Shown here one piece after another: positions 7,421 to 16,328 of a DNA stretch of 64,000 bases. Origin of the DNA: Lautropia sp. (GTDB lineage: Bacteria > Pseudomonadota > Gammaproteobacteria > Burkholderiales > Burkholderiaceae_E). The stretch is taken from assembly GCA_030530775.1 (NCBI GenBank), contig JAUMUG010000006.1:1-64000 (forward strand). The letters are read 5' to 3'. Under the pieces are notes generated by a model, which did not search any database, was not told where the DNA came from, and saw only the letters and a list, made by a program, of their open reading frames with translations. Within the stretch, counting starts at the first letter, position 1, and every line of letters starts with the position of its first letter. The translations under genes and the position numbers were made by a program.

Positions 7421-8623
7421 TCAACCGGTGGCCTGCGAGATCAGCGCCAGTACCGGGGTCGCGTGTCGATACGGCCTCGGGGCAGGGCCAGGCCGGATCA
7501 TGCTCATCGGTCGGTCGAGCAGAGTCAGGCCGGCAGCGGTCAGCCAGTGTTGCAGTGGGCCGTGCGGATGCGGGGTGGCTGCCAGGTCGATACGCAGGAA
7601 CTGGCCGTCCAGATCACGGCACAGATATCGGCACAGGCCCACCGCCTGTGTTTCATCGGCGGCCACCAGTGGTCCGATCAGCCAGCCGCGTCCGAAGCGG
7701 CGCAGCACGCCATAGGCAAGTGGCTGCCCGTCATGGCCTGTAAGCACTGCGGTCCGGTGATCGGACACGATGCCGGTCACGGCGTTTGTCATGCGGGCGT
7801 CGACGGTGGACGTGCGGCCCGTGCCATTCGGAGCGCTCGCCCGGGCGGGGCCTTTGGTACCGGGAAGCACCTGAGTTTCGGCTCCGACGGGCGTGCTGGC
7901 GTTGGCACACATGCTGGCGCCGGAAGACGGGACGGTGGACTGCCAGATGGACGAGAGCAGCCAGCGCCGGTCCAGTCCACGTGCTTCGGCATCCAGTCGG
8001 AACAGGGGACCGAAATCATCCGGATGGATCGCCCGGTAGTGTCGGTCGTGACGGGCGTCGGCTGCAGCCGCCTGGGCGGACCAGGGCAGATCGCCGCCAC
8101 TCGGCCGTATCCGGCAGCCCGCGCGCCCATCGTCGAGCACCGACGCGCAGGGATCGGGTTCTCCTGCCGGGCCGGCTGGTGGGGAGGCGCTCCGATACCA
8201 TCCGGTCGCCTCGGTGTGGACCGACAGCGTGCCCTGATACTGGGCGCAGCGCCGCAGTTCCACGAAGCCCAGCCGGCGGTAGAGCGGCATCCCGGCTTCG
8301 GTGGCCTGCAACATCACTTCGCGCCCGTTCAGCGATTGCAGCAGCTTCTCCAGAAGCTGCCGTCCCAGCCCTTGCCGCTGTCGTCCGGGGGAGATGATCA
8401 TCATGCCGATACTGGCCTGTCGTTCGCCCCAGTGCCAGGCCAGCACCGTGCCGATCAGTCTCCGGTCATGGAAGGCTCCCAGCGAGGAGCCACCGAGCCG
8501 TGTCCATTCCATCATCTGCTGCCAATCCTGCAGCCGGTGCGGCCAGCGCAGCGCCTGCGTCAATTGCCAGGCGGCGGGCAGATCATCGGCAGAAAGCGGG
8601 CGGAAGGTGATTCCGTTGGACAT
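7421..8623 (-). CDS. GNAT-family N-acetyltransferase with a second C-terminal domain
   Basis: A 400-residue protein whose N-terminal third (residues about 5-130) is a GNAT fold. The acetyl-CoA loop is I-S-P-G-R-Q-R-Q-G-L-G, followed by helix L-L-E-K-L-L and the late strand motif L-Y-R-R-L-G-F. A GNAT domain followed by a YitI-like C-terminal domain is known in amino-acid and amine acetyltransferases. The C-terminal region here (from about residue 205, D-D-F-G-P-L-F-R-L-D) fits that two-domain plan. The two parts are joined by Ala/Gly/Pro-rich linkers. Substrate unknown. It is not obviously in an operon: 266 bases separate it from exbD upstream. Confidence 0.75.
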   Translation of the reverse strand: MSNGITFRPLSADDLPAAWQLTQALRWPHRLQDWQQMMEWTRLGGSSLGAFHDRRLIGTVLAWHWGERQASIGMMIISPGRQRQGLGRQLLEKLLQSLNGREVMLQATEAGMPLYRRLGFVELRRCAQYQGTLSVHTEATGWYRSASPPAGPAGEPDPCASVLDDGRAGCRIRPSGGDLPWSAQAAAADARHDRHYRAIHPDDFGPLFRLDAEARGLDRRWLLSSIWQSTVPSSGASMCANASTPVGAETQVLPGTKGPARASAPNGTGRTSTVDARMTNAVTGIVSDHRTAVLTGHDGQPLAYGVLRRFGRGWLIGPLVAADETQAVGLCRYLCRDLDGQFLRIDLAATPHPHGPLQHWLTAAGLTLLDRPMSMIRPGPAPRPYRHATPVLALISQATG

Positions 8624-8889
8624 GGCAGGGGGCGGGATTCAGGCTTGGGGACCGATTTCCAGCCGGCTGTTCCGGCCGAATGCCGTCTGGGTGCAGGTCC
8701 GGGGCGGTTCGGAAACGAATCGGAAACAGGCAGGCAGCGGATCGGAAGCCGGCCGGCCCATCGACGACAAAGGGCCATCGTCGGCACCTTGGATACTGCT
8801 GTATGTATGTGTTCCGGGATTGGGAGGCGGCGCCAGGCGCCCGTGTCGAGGCGTCGTCGTTGTCCCGGTATTCCAAGATTCCGCCGGCT

Positions 8890-9312
8890 TCATTGCTGTT
8901 CTTCGGGCTTGGTGATGAAGCCCACCTTGGCCAGACCAGCTTTCGATGCGTCGGCAATCGTCTGTGCCACATAGCGGTAGGGCGTCTCCTCATCGGCGCG
9001 CAGATGGATCGCGGGCTGTGGGTTTTCCCGGCCGGCCCGTTTGAAGCGTTCGGCCGCTTCTTCGCGACTGACCGGGTCGGCTCCCCAGAACAGCTTGCCG
9101 TCGGCATCGATCGAGAAATCGATCTTCGGCGGGGTGCTGTCGGTTTCGTTGGTGGTGGCGCGGGGCAGTGCCAGGTTGACCGAGTGGGTCAACAGCGGCG
9201 CCGTCACGATGAAAATCACCAGCAGCACCAGCATCACATCGATCAGCGGCACCATGTTGATCTCGCCCATCGGCGAGTTGCTGTGTTTGGAATCAAAGCT
9301 GGCGAAGGCCAT
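8890..9312 (-). CDS. exbD: ExbD/TolR-family biopolymer transport protein
   Basis: A 140-residue inner-membrane protein: a short cytoplasmic N-terminus, one membrane helix with the proton-path aspartate in P-L-I-D-V-M-L-V-L-L-V-I-F (about residue 25), and a periplasmic domain. With ExbB it uses the proton motive force to drive TonB. ATG 9312 was chosen over an upstream in-frame start at 9444 because it has an AAGGA ribosome site and gives the family length. It is last in the tonB-exbB-exbD order, 37 bases after exbB. Confidence 0.92.
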   Translation of the reverse strand: MAFASFDSKHSNSPMGEINMVPLIDVMLVLLVIFIVTAPLLTHSVNLALPRATTNETDSTPPKIDFSIDADGKLFWGADPVSREEAAERFKRAGRENPQPAIHLRADEETPYRYVAQTIADASKAGLAKVGFITKPEEQQ

Positions 9313-9349
9313 GATCGAATCCTTTTCGTGCAGATGGAGGGAGGTGGAA

Positions 9350-10084
9350 TCAGCGAACGTCCTGCGTGCCGTTGCCATTGCCCGGACGCGGCTGGCCGCG
9401 CAGTGTCTGGCCCGAAGACAGGAAGGCGAACAGCTCGAAGGCAAAGGCGTCGAGCTTGGCCGACAGCACCCGGTTGGTGCGGGTCAGCCAGTTGTAGCCC
9501 ATCACCGCCGGCAGTGCCACGGCCAGACCCAGCCCGGTCATGATCAGCGCTTCGCCCACTGGTCCGGCCACCTTGTCCAGCGAGCCAGAGCCCGACAGGC
9601 CGATGGCCACCAGCGCATGGTAGACACCCCAGACGGTGCCGAACAGACCCACGAAGGGAGAGGTCGAGCCGACGGTCGCCAGGATGGTCAAACCGTCTTC
9701 CTGGCGGACGGTCTCTTCGTCCAGCACTTTCTTGATGGTACGGGTCAGAAAGTCGCGGTTGCTGCCGGCCTCGGCCAGTTTCGAGGTGCCATAGCGGGCG
9801 TAGTGCACCTGTGCCTGCATCGCATGGGCGGTCAGTCGCGAGAACGGGTCCTTGATACCGGTGTGGGCGATCTCGTGTTGCACGGCTTCCAGTGACGAGG
9901 CTTCCCAGAACATCTTGAGGAAGCGTTCCGAGCGGTGGCGACGGATCATCTGACTGATGCCCTTCGATATGATCAATGTCCAGGACACCACGGACATCAG
10001 CACCAGGACGACGAGCAGCGTCTTGCTGACCATGTCGCTCTGGGCGATGAAATGGGCAAAGCCGAGTGGGGTGGGTTCGTTCAC
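9350..10084 (-). CDS. exbB: ExbB/TolQ-family proton channel protein
   Basis: A 244-residue membrane protein with three helices. The last two carry the family core: G-S-T-S-P-F-V-G-L-F-G-T-V-W-G-V (about residues 136-151) and A-G-P-V-G-E-A-L-I-M-T-G-L-G-L-A-V-A-L-P-A. It forms the pentameric proton channel that, with ExbD, energises TonB. The start is GTG at 10084, backed by a GGAG ribosome site lying within the last codons of tonB, so the two genes are translationally close (a 6-base gap). A TolQ role is less likely because tonB is adjacent and no tol or pal genes are. Confidence 0.92.
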   Translation of the reverse strand: MNEPTPLGFAHFIAQSDMVSKTLLVVLVLMSVVSWTLIISKGISQMIRRHRSERFLKMFWEASSLEAVQHEIAHTGIKDPFSRLTAHAMQAQVHYARYGTSKLAEAGSNRDFLTRTIKKVLDEETVRQEDGLTILATVGSTSPFVGLFGTVWGVYHALVAIGLSGSGSLDKVAGPVGEALIMTGLGLAVALPAVMGYNWLTRTNRVLSAKLDAFAFELFAFLSSGQTLRGQPRPGNGNGTQDVR

Positions 10085-10090
10085 GTTCAG

Positions 10091-10987
10091 TTACTCCAGT
10101 TCAAATACGAATGGGATCGTGGCAGTCGCTCGGCGGGCAACGCCGTTTTCCATATGGGGACTGAAAAGTGCGCCGCGGGCAGCGGCCACCGCCGCATCGT
10201 CCAGGCGCGGATAGCCGGAGGATTTCCGGATCGTCACCTCGACGGGTAAGCCTTTCTCGTCGATCAGCACATCGACGTGCACCGTGCCGGTTTCGCCGGC
10301 GCGCTTCGAGAAGGCAGGGTAGACGGCCTCGGGCTGTCGCACATAGCTGACGGACTTCGTGTTCAGACGCACCGGTTCATCCGACGGGCCGGGGCGGCCG
10401 CTGCCTGCCTGCGGTGTGGCGCCGGCCGGTGCATTGGGCGTTCCCTCGACCGATGGGGCGGCTGGAGCCGGTGGTGCCTCGGCTGGTGGCTCGGGGGCCG
10501 ATGGAGGGGGTTCGGGCGGCTTCGGCCGGGGTTTGGGCTTCGGTTTGGGCTTGAGCTCGGGTTTGGGCTTCGGTTTGCGCCTGGGCTTCTTCTCGACTTC
10601 GAAGACCGGCTTGGGCTCGGGTAAGGGTGGCGGCTCGGCCACCACGGGGTCCGGCTCGGGTTCGGGGTCGGGCTCGGGGGCTGGAGGCGGTGGCGCCGGG
10701 GCAGGCTCGGGAATCACCGGAGGCTTCGGCGCTTCGGTGATCAGTTCGACATAGACCGGCATCTCGTCTCCACCGGAGATGGTCACCGTCGGCGCGTGGA
10801 CGATGGCCAACACACCCAGGGCATGCAGCAGCGCCACGCCGGTGACGACCGGGACTAATTGCCAATTGTTTGCGATGGGGTGATCTTTGTCGAGCGCCGT
10901 CGTCAGCACGGCCGATTCGGCGCTCGGGGCATTCCCTGATTCCGGCAATGGCGGCGCGGGCGACGGATGAACGGGAGGTGGATTCAC
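10091..10987 (-). CDS. tonB: TonB energy transducer
   Basis: A 298-residue protein anchored by one N-terminal helix (about residues 44-66: V-P-V-V-T-G-V-A-L-L-H-A). A long periplasm-spanning Pro/Lys/Glu region follows, first P-E-P-D then K-P-K-P repeats (about residues 85-165). The C-terminal TonB fold has V-Y-P-A-F-S-K-R and R-K-S-S-G-Y-P-R-L-D-D-A-A. It transmits proton motive force to outer-membrane receptors for siderophores, haem or cobalamin. The start is GTG 10987. Lead gene of tonB-exbB-exbD, with a Fur-box-like sequence about 160 bases upstream, so iron control is likely. No TonB-dependent receptor is in the window. Confidence 0.93.
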   Translation of the reverse strand: MNPPPVHPSPAPPLPESGNAPSAESAVLTTALDKDHPIANNWQLVPVVTGVALLHALGVLAIVHAPTVTISGGDEMPVYVELITEAPKPPVIPEPAPAPPPPAPEPDPEPEPDPVVAEPPPLPEPKPVFEVEKKPRRKPKPKPELKPKPKPKPRPKPPEPPPSAPEPPAEAPPAPAAPSVEGTPNAPAGATPQAGSGRPGPSDEPVRLNTKSVSYVRQPEAVYPAFSKRAGETGTVHVDVLIDEKGLPVEVTIRKSSGYPRLDDAAVAAARGALFSPHMENGVARRATATIPFVFELE

Positions 10988-11342
10988 ACAGGAAAGGAAA
11001 AGAGTGGCGTCAATCCGGGGCAGGTGATCTACCCGGGGTGGGAAGGCGCTTCAGTCGTGCACGAAGCCGTGCTGCAGCATCGACTGCTGCTTTTCTGGCG
11101 TGGTGCGTCGACGGGTAGGTGGATGGCCAGCGTTTTTTCGACAGATTAATAATAACGATTCGTATTAGCGTAGGCAATCGAGAGATATATATGAAACCAT
11201 GAGAATAACTCAGGCCGAAACGCCGGGCGCCGGCAGTCTTGAACGCAACGAAGGCGCAGTAGCCACTGCCCGGAGTGATTTTGCGCGGCCATGCGGCATG
11301 CTCGATGGCGCCCGGACGGCAGCCAGCCTACAATGCGGAGCC
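10988..11342. promoter_or_regulatory. Divergent intergenic region between tonB and ribA
   Basis: About 355 bases carrying the promoters of two divergent genes. The stretch 11140-11195 is AT-rich and contains the Fur-like site given separately and an ATATATAT run near 11185. No gene was recognised. Confidence 0.5.
11148..11167 (-). promoter_or_regulatory. Candidate Fur box controlling tonB-exbBD
   Basis: AATAATAACGATTCGTATTA matches the classical 19-bp Fur consensus at 11 positions by hand alignment and contains a near-palindromic AATA-ACGA-TT-CGT-ATT core. It lies where Fur sites usually sit for iron-uptake operons. Binding is inferred. Confidence 0.5.
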
Positions 11343-12722
11343 ATGAGTGTTCACTCCCCTTTTTCGCCGGCTTGGCCTTGGCAGCGGGCCATGCTGTTCA
11401 TCGATCGCGCGTCGACAGAGCTGCGGCGTGGACGCGGCCTGGTGGTCCGGTCGCCCGAGGCTGGTTGCTGGCTGTTCGTCGCCGTCGAATGTCTGACGCC
11501 CGATGCGTGGCAGCAGCTGCAGCAGCTGCCCGGCGACGGGCAACTGTTCCTGTCGGCGCAGCGTGCCGTCGCCCTGGGCGTGGCACCACTGCCGGAGTCG
11601 CTCGGGTTGGAGCAGGCCGGACACGAGCTGCCTTTTCGTCTGTCGTCGCAAGGAATGTCCCTGGGCAGCCTGTGGCATTGGGCGGGTCTGGACGTCGGGG
11701 CCGATGAAGCTCCTTCGGACGGCGCACGGTTGAAGCCCGAGTCCTCCCATGCCCCAGCGGCAGCCGCGCTGACCCTGGCCCGTCGGGGGCGCCTGGTACC
11801 GGCGGTGGCAGGCTGGCGGCTGCCGGTGGATCGGGGTAAAAGCGAAGACCCGACGGATCGGCGCGGGGGGGGGGGGCCGTATGGGGGCCTGGATGTGGCT
11901 TTCGCAAACGGCAGTCCGTCCGATCGCGTGGGGGAAGCCGTTTTCTCCTCGTCCGATGGTGCTCCGGGGATCGATCCTGCCCCGCAGGCCGAGGCGTCTC
12001 ATGGTCCCGGGGCCGTCGGCTCGGGCCTTGCCTGGTCCTGGCTGCAGGACGTGCTGCAGATCGATGCCGGGCAGGTGCTCGAGCATGCCCGAATCCGACC
12101 CGTGCAGCTGCAGCAGGTCAGTGCAGCGCCGGTGCCGCTGGCCGATGATGCCAGCAGTCGTTTCGTGCTGTTCCGCGAGCTGGACAGCGATTTCGAGCAT
12201 GTGGCGGTCGTCGTCGGCGAGCCGGATTTGACGGGCGGGGATGCGGTCCGCGTGCGGTTGCATTCCTCGTGCCTGACCGGTGATCTGTTCGGCAGCCTGC
12301 GCTGTGACTGCGGCGATCAGCTGCGCGGCACGGTGGCCCGGCTGGCCGCCAGCGGCGGCGGGATCGTGCTCTATCTGTCGCAGGAAGGGCGGGGGATCGG
12401 TCTGGCCAACAAGCTGCGCGCCTATGTCCGGCAGGATCAGGGGCTGGATACGCTCGATGCCAATCATGCGCTGGGCTTCCGGATGGACGAGCGTCATTTC
12501 GAGGTGGCTGCCGCCATGCTGCAGGCGCTCGGCTGTAGGCGCATCAATCTGCTGACCAACAATCCGGCCAAGATCGCCGCGTTGCGCAATGCCGGTATCG
12601 ATGTGCTCGATCGTGAGGCGGTTCTCGGCGAAGTCAACCCGCACAATCAGCGCTATCTGGTGACGAAGCTGCGCCGCGGAGGGCATCTGTTCGATGAAGA
12701 CAGTCTGCAGCAGTCGGGGTGA
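11343..12722 (+). CDS. ribA: GTP cyclohydrolase II with an N-terminal RibB-like domain
   Basis: Opens the GTP ring in the first step of riboflavin synthesis. The C-terminal half (from about residue 270, S-R-F-V-L-F-R-E) is a clear GTP cyclohydrolase II: zinc cysteines in S-S-C-L-T-G-D-L-F-G-S-L-R-C-D-C, then G-R-G-I-G-L, H-A-L-G-F and L-L-T-N-N-P-A-K. The N-terminal 150 residues look like a degenerate dihydroxybutanone-phosphate-synthase relative, as in other betaproteobacterial RibA2-type proteins. Between them is a low-complexity linker with a run of 12 G at 11865-11876. ATG 11343 gives 459 residues; an upstream start at 11199 would add residues without family support. Loss of one G would put reading into a frame that stops at 12229-12231, before the catalytic domain. 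Confidence 0.88.
   Translation: MSVHSPFSPAWPWQRAMLFIDRASTELRRGRGLVVRSPEAGCWLFVAVECLTPDAWQQLQQLPGDGQLFLSAQRAVALGVAPLPESLGLEQAGHELPFRLSSQGMSLGSLWHWAGLDVGADEAPSDGARLKPESSHAPAAAALTLARRGRLVPAVAGWRLPVDRGKSEDPTDRRGGGGPYGGLDVAFANGSPSDRVGEAVFSSSDGAPGIDPAPQAEASHGPGAVGSGLAWSWLQDVLQIDAGQVLEHARIRPVQLQQVSAAPVPLADDASSRFVLFRELDSDFEHVAVVVGEPDLTGGDAVRVRLHSSCLTGDLFGSLRCDCGDQLRGTVARLAASGGGIVLYLSQEGRGIGLANKLRAYVRQDQGLDTLDANHALGFRMDERHFEVAAAMLQALGCRRINLLTNNPAKIAALRNAGIDVLDREAVLGEVNPHNQRYLVTKLRRGGHLFDEDSLQQSG
11865..11876 (+). repeat. Run of 12 G inside the ribA coding sequence
   Basis: The sequence GCGC is followed by 12 consecutive G, then CCG. It encodes Gly codons in the linker of RibA. A homopolymer this long is prone to slippage during replication, and also to sequencing error. 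Confidence 0.9.
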
Positions 12723-12825
12723 CGGACCATCTCCCGTCCCTGCCGTCCGTCGAACGGCTTTTGCGTGGAACGTCCGTTTTCTTTGGGAGCCCCCGTCAGC
12801 GGGGCACCGCAGGAGGATTTGATCG

Positions 12826-13551
12826 ATGTCTTTCAATGAATGCCGCCCGGACGAGCCTTTCGATGCCGACGGGCTTCCCGCCGAAGGCCGTCCGATGTCG
12901 ACGGTGATCCGGGAGCGGATCCAGGCGGCTGGCCAGCGCTTTCATGCCAATGACAATATCGCGGCTTTCATCCGCTCCGATGCCGAGCGGGCCGCGCTGC
13001 AGGACGAGGTGGCCGGGCGGCTCGAGGCGCTGCTGCAGTCGCTGGTCATCGATACGAGCTCGGATCACAACACCCAGGATACGGCGCGCCGTGTCGCCAA
13101 GATGTATCTGCAGGAAGTGTTCGCCGGGCGCTACCAGCCCGCGCCGGCCATGACCGAGTTTCCGAATGTCGAGAAACTGGACGAGCTGATCGTGGTCGGT
13201 CCGATCACCGTGCGCTCGGCCTGCTCGCACCACCTGTGCCCGATCATGGGCCGGTTGTGGGTGGGACTCATGCCCAATGCCGACTCCAACCTGATCGGTC
13301 TGTCCAAATACGTGCGCCTGGCCGACTGGATCATGAGCCGGCCGCAGATTCAGGAAGAAGCCGTCAAGAATCTGGCCGATGAACTGGAGCGGCGCTTGCT
13401 GCCCGATGGGCTGGCGGTGGTGATGAAGGCCGACCACTTCTGTATGCACTGGCGTGGCGTCAAGGACCAGGCACAGATGACGACTTCGGTGATGCGGGGC
13501 GCCTTCCTGCGTGACGCCCGCCTGCGAAGAGAGTTTCTGGGTTTGATCTGA
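12826..13551 (+). CDS. folE: GTP cyclohydrolase I
   Basis: Converts GTP to dihydroneopterin triphosphate, the first step of folate (and pterin) synthesis. The zinc and active-site residues are visible: S-A-C-S-H-H-L-C-P-I-M-G (Cys and His ligands), K-A-D-H-F-C-M-H-W-R-G and G-L-S-K-Y-V-R. T-Q-D-T-A-R-R-V-A-K-M-Y is the N-terminal family pattern. At 241 residues it has an N-terminal extension of about 25 acidic residues compared with the E. coli enzyme. A strong AGGAGG ribosome site precedes ATG 12826. It follows ribA by about 100 bases on the same strand, so both GTP-ring-opening enzymes may be co-expressed. Confidence 0.95.
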   Translation: MSFNECRPDEPFDADGLPAEGRPMSTVIRERIQAAGQRFHANDNIAAFIRSDAERAALQDEVAGRLEALLQSLVIDTSSDHNTQDTARRVAKMYLQEVFAGRYQPAPAMTEFPNVEKLDELIVVGPITVRSACSHHLCPIMGRLWVGLMPNADSNLIGLSKYVRLADWIMSRPQIQEEAVKNLADELERRLLPDGLAVVMKADHFCMHWRGVKDQAQMTTSVMRGAFLRDARLRREFLGLI

Positions 13552-13660
13552 AGGTGTCACAAGGAACGTGGGCCGGAATGTCCGTCGGGCGGGCATCGGC
13601 TGAGGGGTCGGTCGACCAGGGTATCCTGCCGGCAGACCGGGTTTTGTAAAATATCGGACT

Positions 13661-14680
13661 ATGAAAAAGAACACCCTTTTGGTCACCGGCGGTGCCGGTT
13701 ACATCGGTTCCCATACCGTGGTCGAATTGCTCAATGTCGGCCATGACGTGGTGATTCTCGACGACTTCAGCAACAGCACCCCCAAGGTGATCGACCGGAT
13801 CACCGAGCTGAGCGGTGGCCGCAGGCCCGTGGTGGTGGAAGGTGATATCGCCGACCGCGTCCTGGTACGGCAGCTGCTGAAGCAGCATCCGATCGATGCA
13901 ACCATCCACTTCGCCGGCTTCAAGGCCGTCGGTGAGTCGGTGGCCAAGCCGTTGGCCTACTACCGCAACAACGTCAGTGGCACGCTGGCGCTGCTCGAAT
14001 GCCTCGAAGAAGCAGGCGTGCGCCGCTTCGTGTTCAGCTCCTCGGCCACCGTCTATGGCGATCCGGCCTCGGTGCCCATCCGCGAAGACTTCCCGACCGG
14101 GGCAACCAACCCTTACGGGCGTACCAAATGGCATATCGAGCACATCCTGAACGATCTGGCCGTGGCTGGCCCCGATTGGGCCATCGGTATCCTGCGCTAC
14201 TTCAATCCGGTGGGCGCCCATCCTTCGGGCCGCATCGGTGAAGATCCCAAGGGCATTCCCAACAACCTGATGCCCTTCGTCACCCAGGTGGCGGTCGGTA
14301 AGCGGCCGATGCTGTCGGTATTCGGTGGTGACTACCCGACGCCCGATGGAACCGGTGTGCGCGACTACATCCATGTCGTCGATCTGGCGTTGGGCCATCT
14401 GGCGGCGTTGGAACGCGTCATGGTCGAGCCGGGCGCTTGGACCGTCAATCTGGGCACTGGCAAAGGCTATTCGGTGCTCGATATCGTCAAGGCTTTCGAG
14501 CGTGCCAGTGGCCGGGAGATTCCTCATCAGATCGTCGCACGCCGTCCGGGCGATGTGGCGCAATGCTATGCCGACCCGGCACTGGCGGCCCAGATGTTGA
14601 ACTGGCGCGCCGAGCGCGGTCTGGAGCAGATGTGCGCCGACAGCTGGCGCTGGCAGCAGCAGAATCCGGACGGCTACTGA
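13661..14680 (+). CDS. galE: UDP-glucose 4-epimerase
   Basis: Interconverts UDP-glucose and UDP-galactose, supplying galactose units for LPS and capsule. This 339-residue extended short-chain dehydrogenase has the NAD site G-G-A-G-Y-I-G-S-H (residues 7-15), the catalytic S-S-S-A-T-V-Y-G and Y-G-R-T-K (Tyr-x-x-x-Lys), R-Y-F-N-P-V-G-A-H and R-D-Y-I-H-V-V-D. Length is normal. No clear Shine-Dalgarno sequence precedes ATG 13661; a TAAAAT hexamer lies 10-15 bases upstream, so a leaderless or very short-leader transcript is possible. It is about 110 bases from folE. Confidence 0.95.
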   Translation: MKKNTLLVTGGAGYIGSHTVVELLNVGHDVVILDDFSNSTPKVIDRITELSGGRRPVVVEGDIADRVLVRQLLKQHPIDATIHFAGFKAVGESVAKPLAYYRNNVSGTLALLECLEEAGVRRFVFSSSATVYGDPASVPIREDFPTGATNPYGRTKWHIEHILNDLAVAGPDWAIGILRYFNPVGAHPSGRIGEDPKGIPNNLMPFVTQVAVGKRPMLSVFGGDYPTPDGTGVRDYIHVVDLALGHLAALERVMVEPGAWTVNLGTGKGYSVLDIVKAFERASGREIPHQIVARRPGDVAQCYADPALAAQMLNWRAERGLEQMCADSWRWQQQNPDGY

Positions 14681-15233
14681 TCGGAGCGAAGGCATCGGTA
14701 CATTCCGTGCCCGCCTTTCTCCTCGTCACCATCGTCGACAGTGTCGGCGAGGCCGATTTTCCGGTCGAGTTGCCGTGAACGGGTCTCGCAGGAAATCTAG
14801 GGATTTCTCCGACTTCCTCATGGGTAAAAGCAGGCCCGCAGGGATTTTTCTGCCCGTATCGGGGTGTCCGTTATAATCAAGCCACGATCACCCCGCATTC
14901 TTCATTATTTCAACGTCATCGATCCGGGGTGATGTTTCGTGCCGGGTCAGCCTCCCAGGCTGCTTTTCCGGGCGTCAGGTGCCCGTGCGTTTTACCCGGC
15001 TGTGTTGGATACCACTGGCGTATCCCTTTGTCTGTGTCGGTCCCCAACCGGGCGCTCTTGCGGCCATCGATGGCTGCCGCCTTGTTCATTCCGGGCTTTT
15101 CCAGCGTTTTTTTGTTGCCCGACGACCGACCGGCGGGTCGATGCCCGGCTGCGCTCATGAGGCCATGAGGCCGTGTACGTGTCGAGGCTGTCCGCGTCAG
15201 GCTCTGCCCGCGTTCATGAGGAGGAAATCTGTC
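14681..15233 (+). promoter_or_regulatory. Promoter and long leader upstream of proXWV
   Basis: No gene is supported in these 550 bases. A perfect TATAAT (14872-14877) implies transcription starting near 14884 and an untranslated leader of roughly 350 nt before proX. The leader begins with an inverted repeat (ATCACCCCG at 14887-14895 and CGGGGTGAT at 14925-14933). It ends with the ribosome site GAGGAGG at 15218-15224, nine bases before the proX ATG. The -35 region is poor. No known riboswitch class was recognised by eye. Confidence 0.5.
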
Positions 15234-16319
15234 ATGTTCCGTTCCATGTTCCATGAAAATAAATTAGCCGACGAATCATCGTACGGTCACCGTCCTTTCC
15301 CGCCTGTGCGTGACATGCTGCTGGCGGGAGCCCTGTTCACCTCTGCGCTGTTCGTCGTTCCGGTATCGACACCTGCATCGGCCGACGAAGCTGCGCCGGA
15401 ATGCGAGGTCGATCATCCGGTGCGTTTTGGTGGCATGAACTGGGAATCCAATCTGGTGTTGACGGAAGTCGAGCGCCGGATCATCGAAGCAGGCTACGGT
15501 TGCAAGACTGAAGTGCTGCCGACCGAAACGCTGCCGGCCCTGGCCGCGCTGGAGCGGGGTGATCTGGACATCAACACCGAGATCTGGCAGAACAGTATCG
15601 CCGAACCCTGGGCCAAGGCACTGGCCAGCGGCAAAGTGAAATCGATCGGCAATGTGTTCACCGGCTTCGAAGGCTGGTATATCCCGCGCTATACCGCCGA
15701 TGAGCTGCCGGATCTGAAGAAGATCTCCGATCTGCCTCGTTTCAAGGAAGACTTCGCCGATCCCGAGGATCCGTCCAAGGGACGCTTCTACGGTTGTCCG
15801 GCCGGATGGGGCTGCGAAGTCGTCATTTCCCAGATCTTCAAGGCGGAAAAGACACTGGCGGAAGCCTTCAACATGTATTCGCCTGGCACCGGAGCGGCAC
15901 AGAAGGCCGCCATCATGACGGCCTACAAGCGCAAGCGCCCGGTCGTCTTCTATTACTGGGGACCGACACCGCTGGTGGGTTCGACCGAGCTGGTCAAACT
16001 GGAATTTCCCCCCTATGACGAGAAAAAGCATCAGTGTCTGACCGATGCCAACTGCGCGAATCCCGAAGTGGTCGGTTATCCAGAGAATCCGGTGCTGACC
16101 GGGGCCAACAGCCAGTTCGTCAAGCGTGCTCCGAATTTGGTCGAGTTTCTGGGCAAGGTCAATGTGCCGACCGAAGTGCTGAATACCACGTTGGCACAGA
16201 TGGAAGAGAACGATCTGGAGCCCGCCGAGACCGCCGATTGGTTCTTGAAGAATCACCAGGATGTGTGGAGCCAGTGGGTGCCCGAAGACGTGGCTGGCCG
16301 CGTCGAGTCCAACCTGTGA
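15234..16319 (+). CDS. proX: Glycine betaine/proline-type ABC importer, substrate-binding protein
   Basis: A 361-residue periplasmic binding protein of the OpuAC/ProX family. The signal peptide lies at about residues 25-50 (hydrophobic L-L-A-G-A-L-F-T-S-A-L-F, then P-A-S-A-D-E). Mature domain motifs include N-W-E-S-N (substrate pocket Trp), G-D-L-D-I-N-T-E-I-W and F-Y-Y-W-G-P-T-P. Such proteins bind quaternary amines (betaine, choline, proline betaine) through aromatic cages. ATG 15234 was chosen because of a strong GAGGAGG nine bases upstream; the open frame runs back to 14979 without family support. First gene of proX-proW-proV. Confidence 0.9.
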   Translation: MFRSMFHENKLADESSYGHRPFPPVRDMLLAGALFTSALFVVPVSTPASADEAAPECEVDHPVRFGGMNWESNLVLTEVERRIIEAGYGCKTEVLPTETLPALAALERGDLDINTEIWQNSIAEPWAKALASGKVKSIGNVFTGFEGWYIPRYTADELPDLKKISDLPRFKEDFADPEDPSKGRFYGCPAGWGCEVVISQIFKAEKTLAEAFNMYSPGTGAAQKAAIMTAYKRKRPVVFYYWGPTPLVGSTELVKLEFPPYDEKKHQCLTDANCANPEVVGYPENPVLTGANSQFVKRAPNLVEFLGKVNVPTEVLNTTLAQMEENDLEPAETADWFLKNHQDVWSQWVPEDVAGRVESNL

Positions 16320-16328
16320 GGACGCCCG

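Noticed and set aside
7352..8974. Open frame of 540 codons on the plus strand
   Set aside because: It is antisense to the GNAT acetyltransferase, which shows acetyl-CoA motifs.
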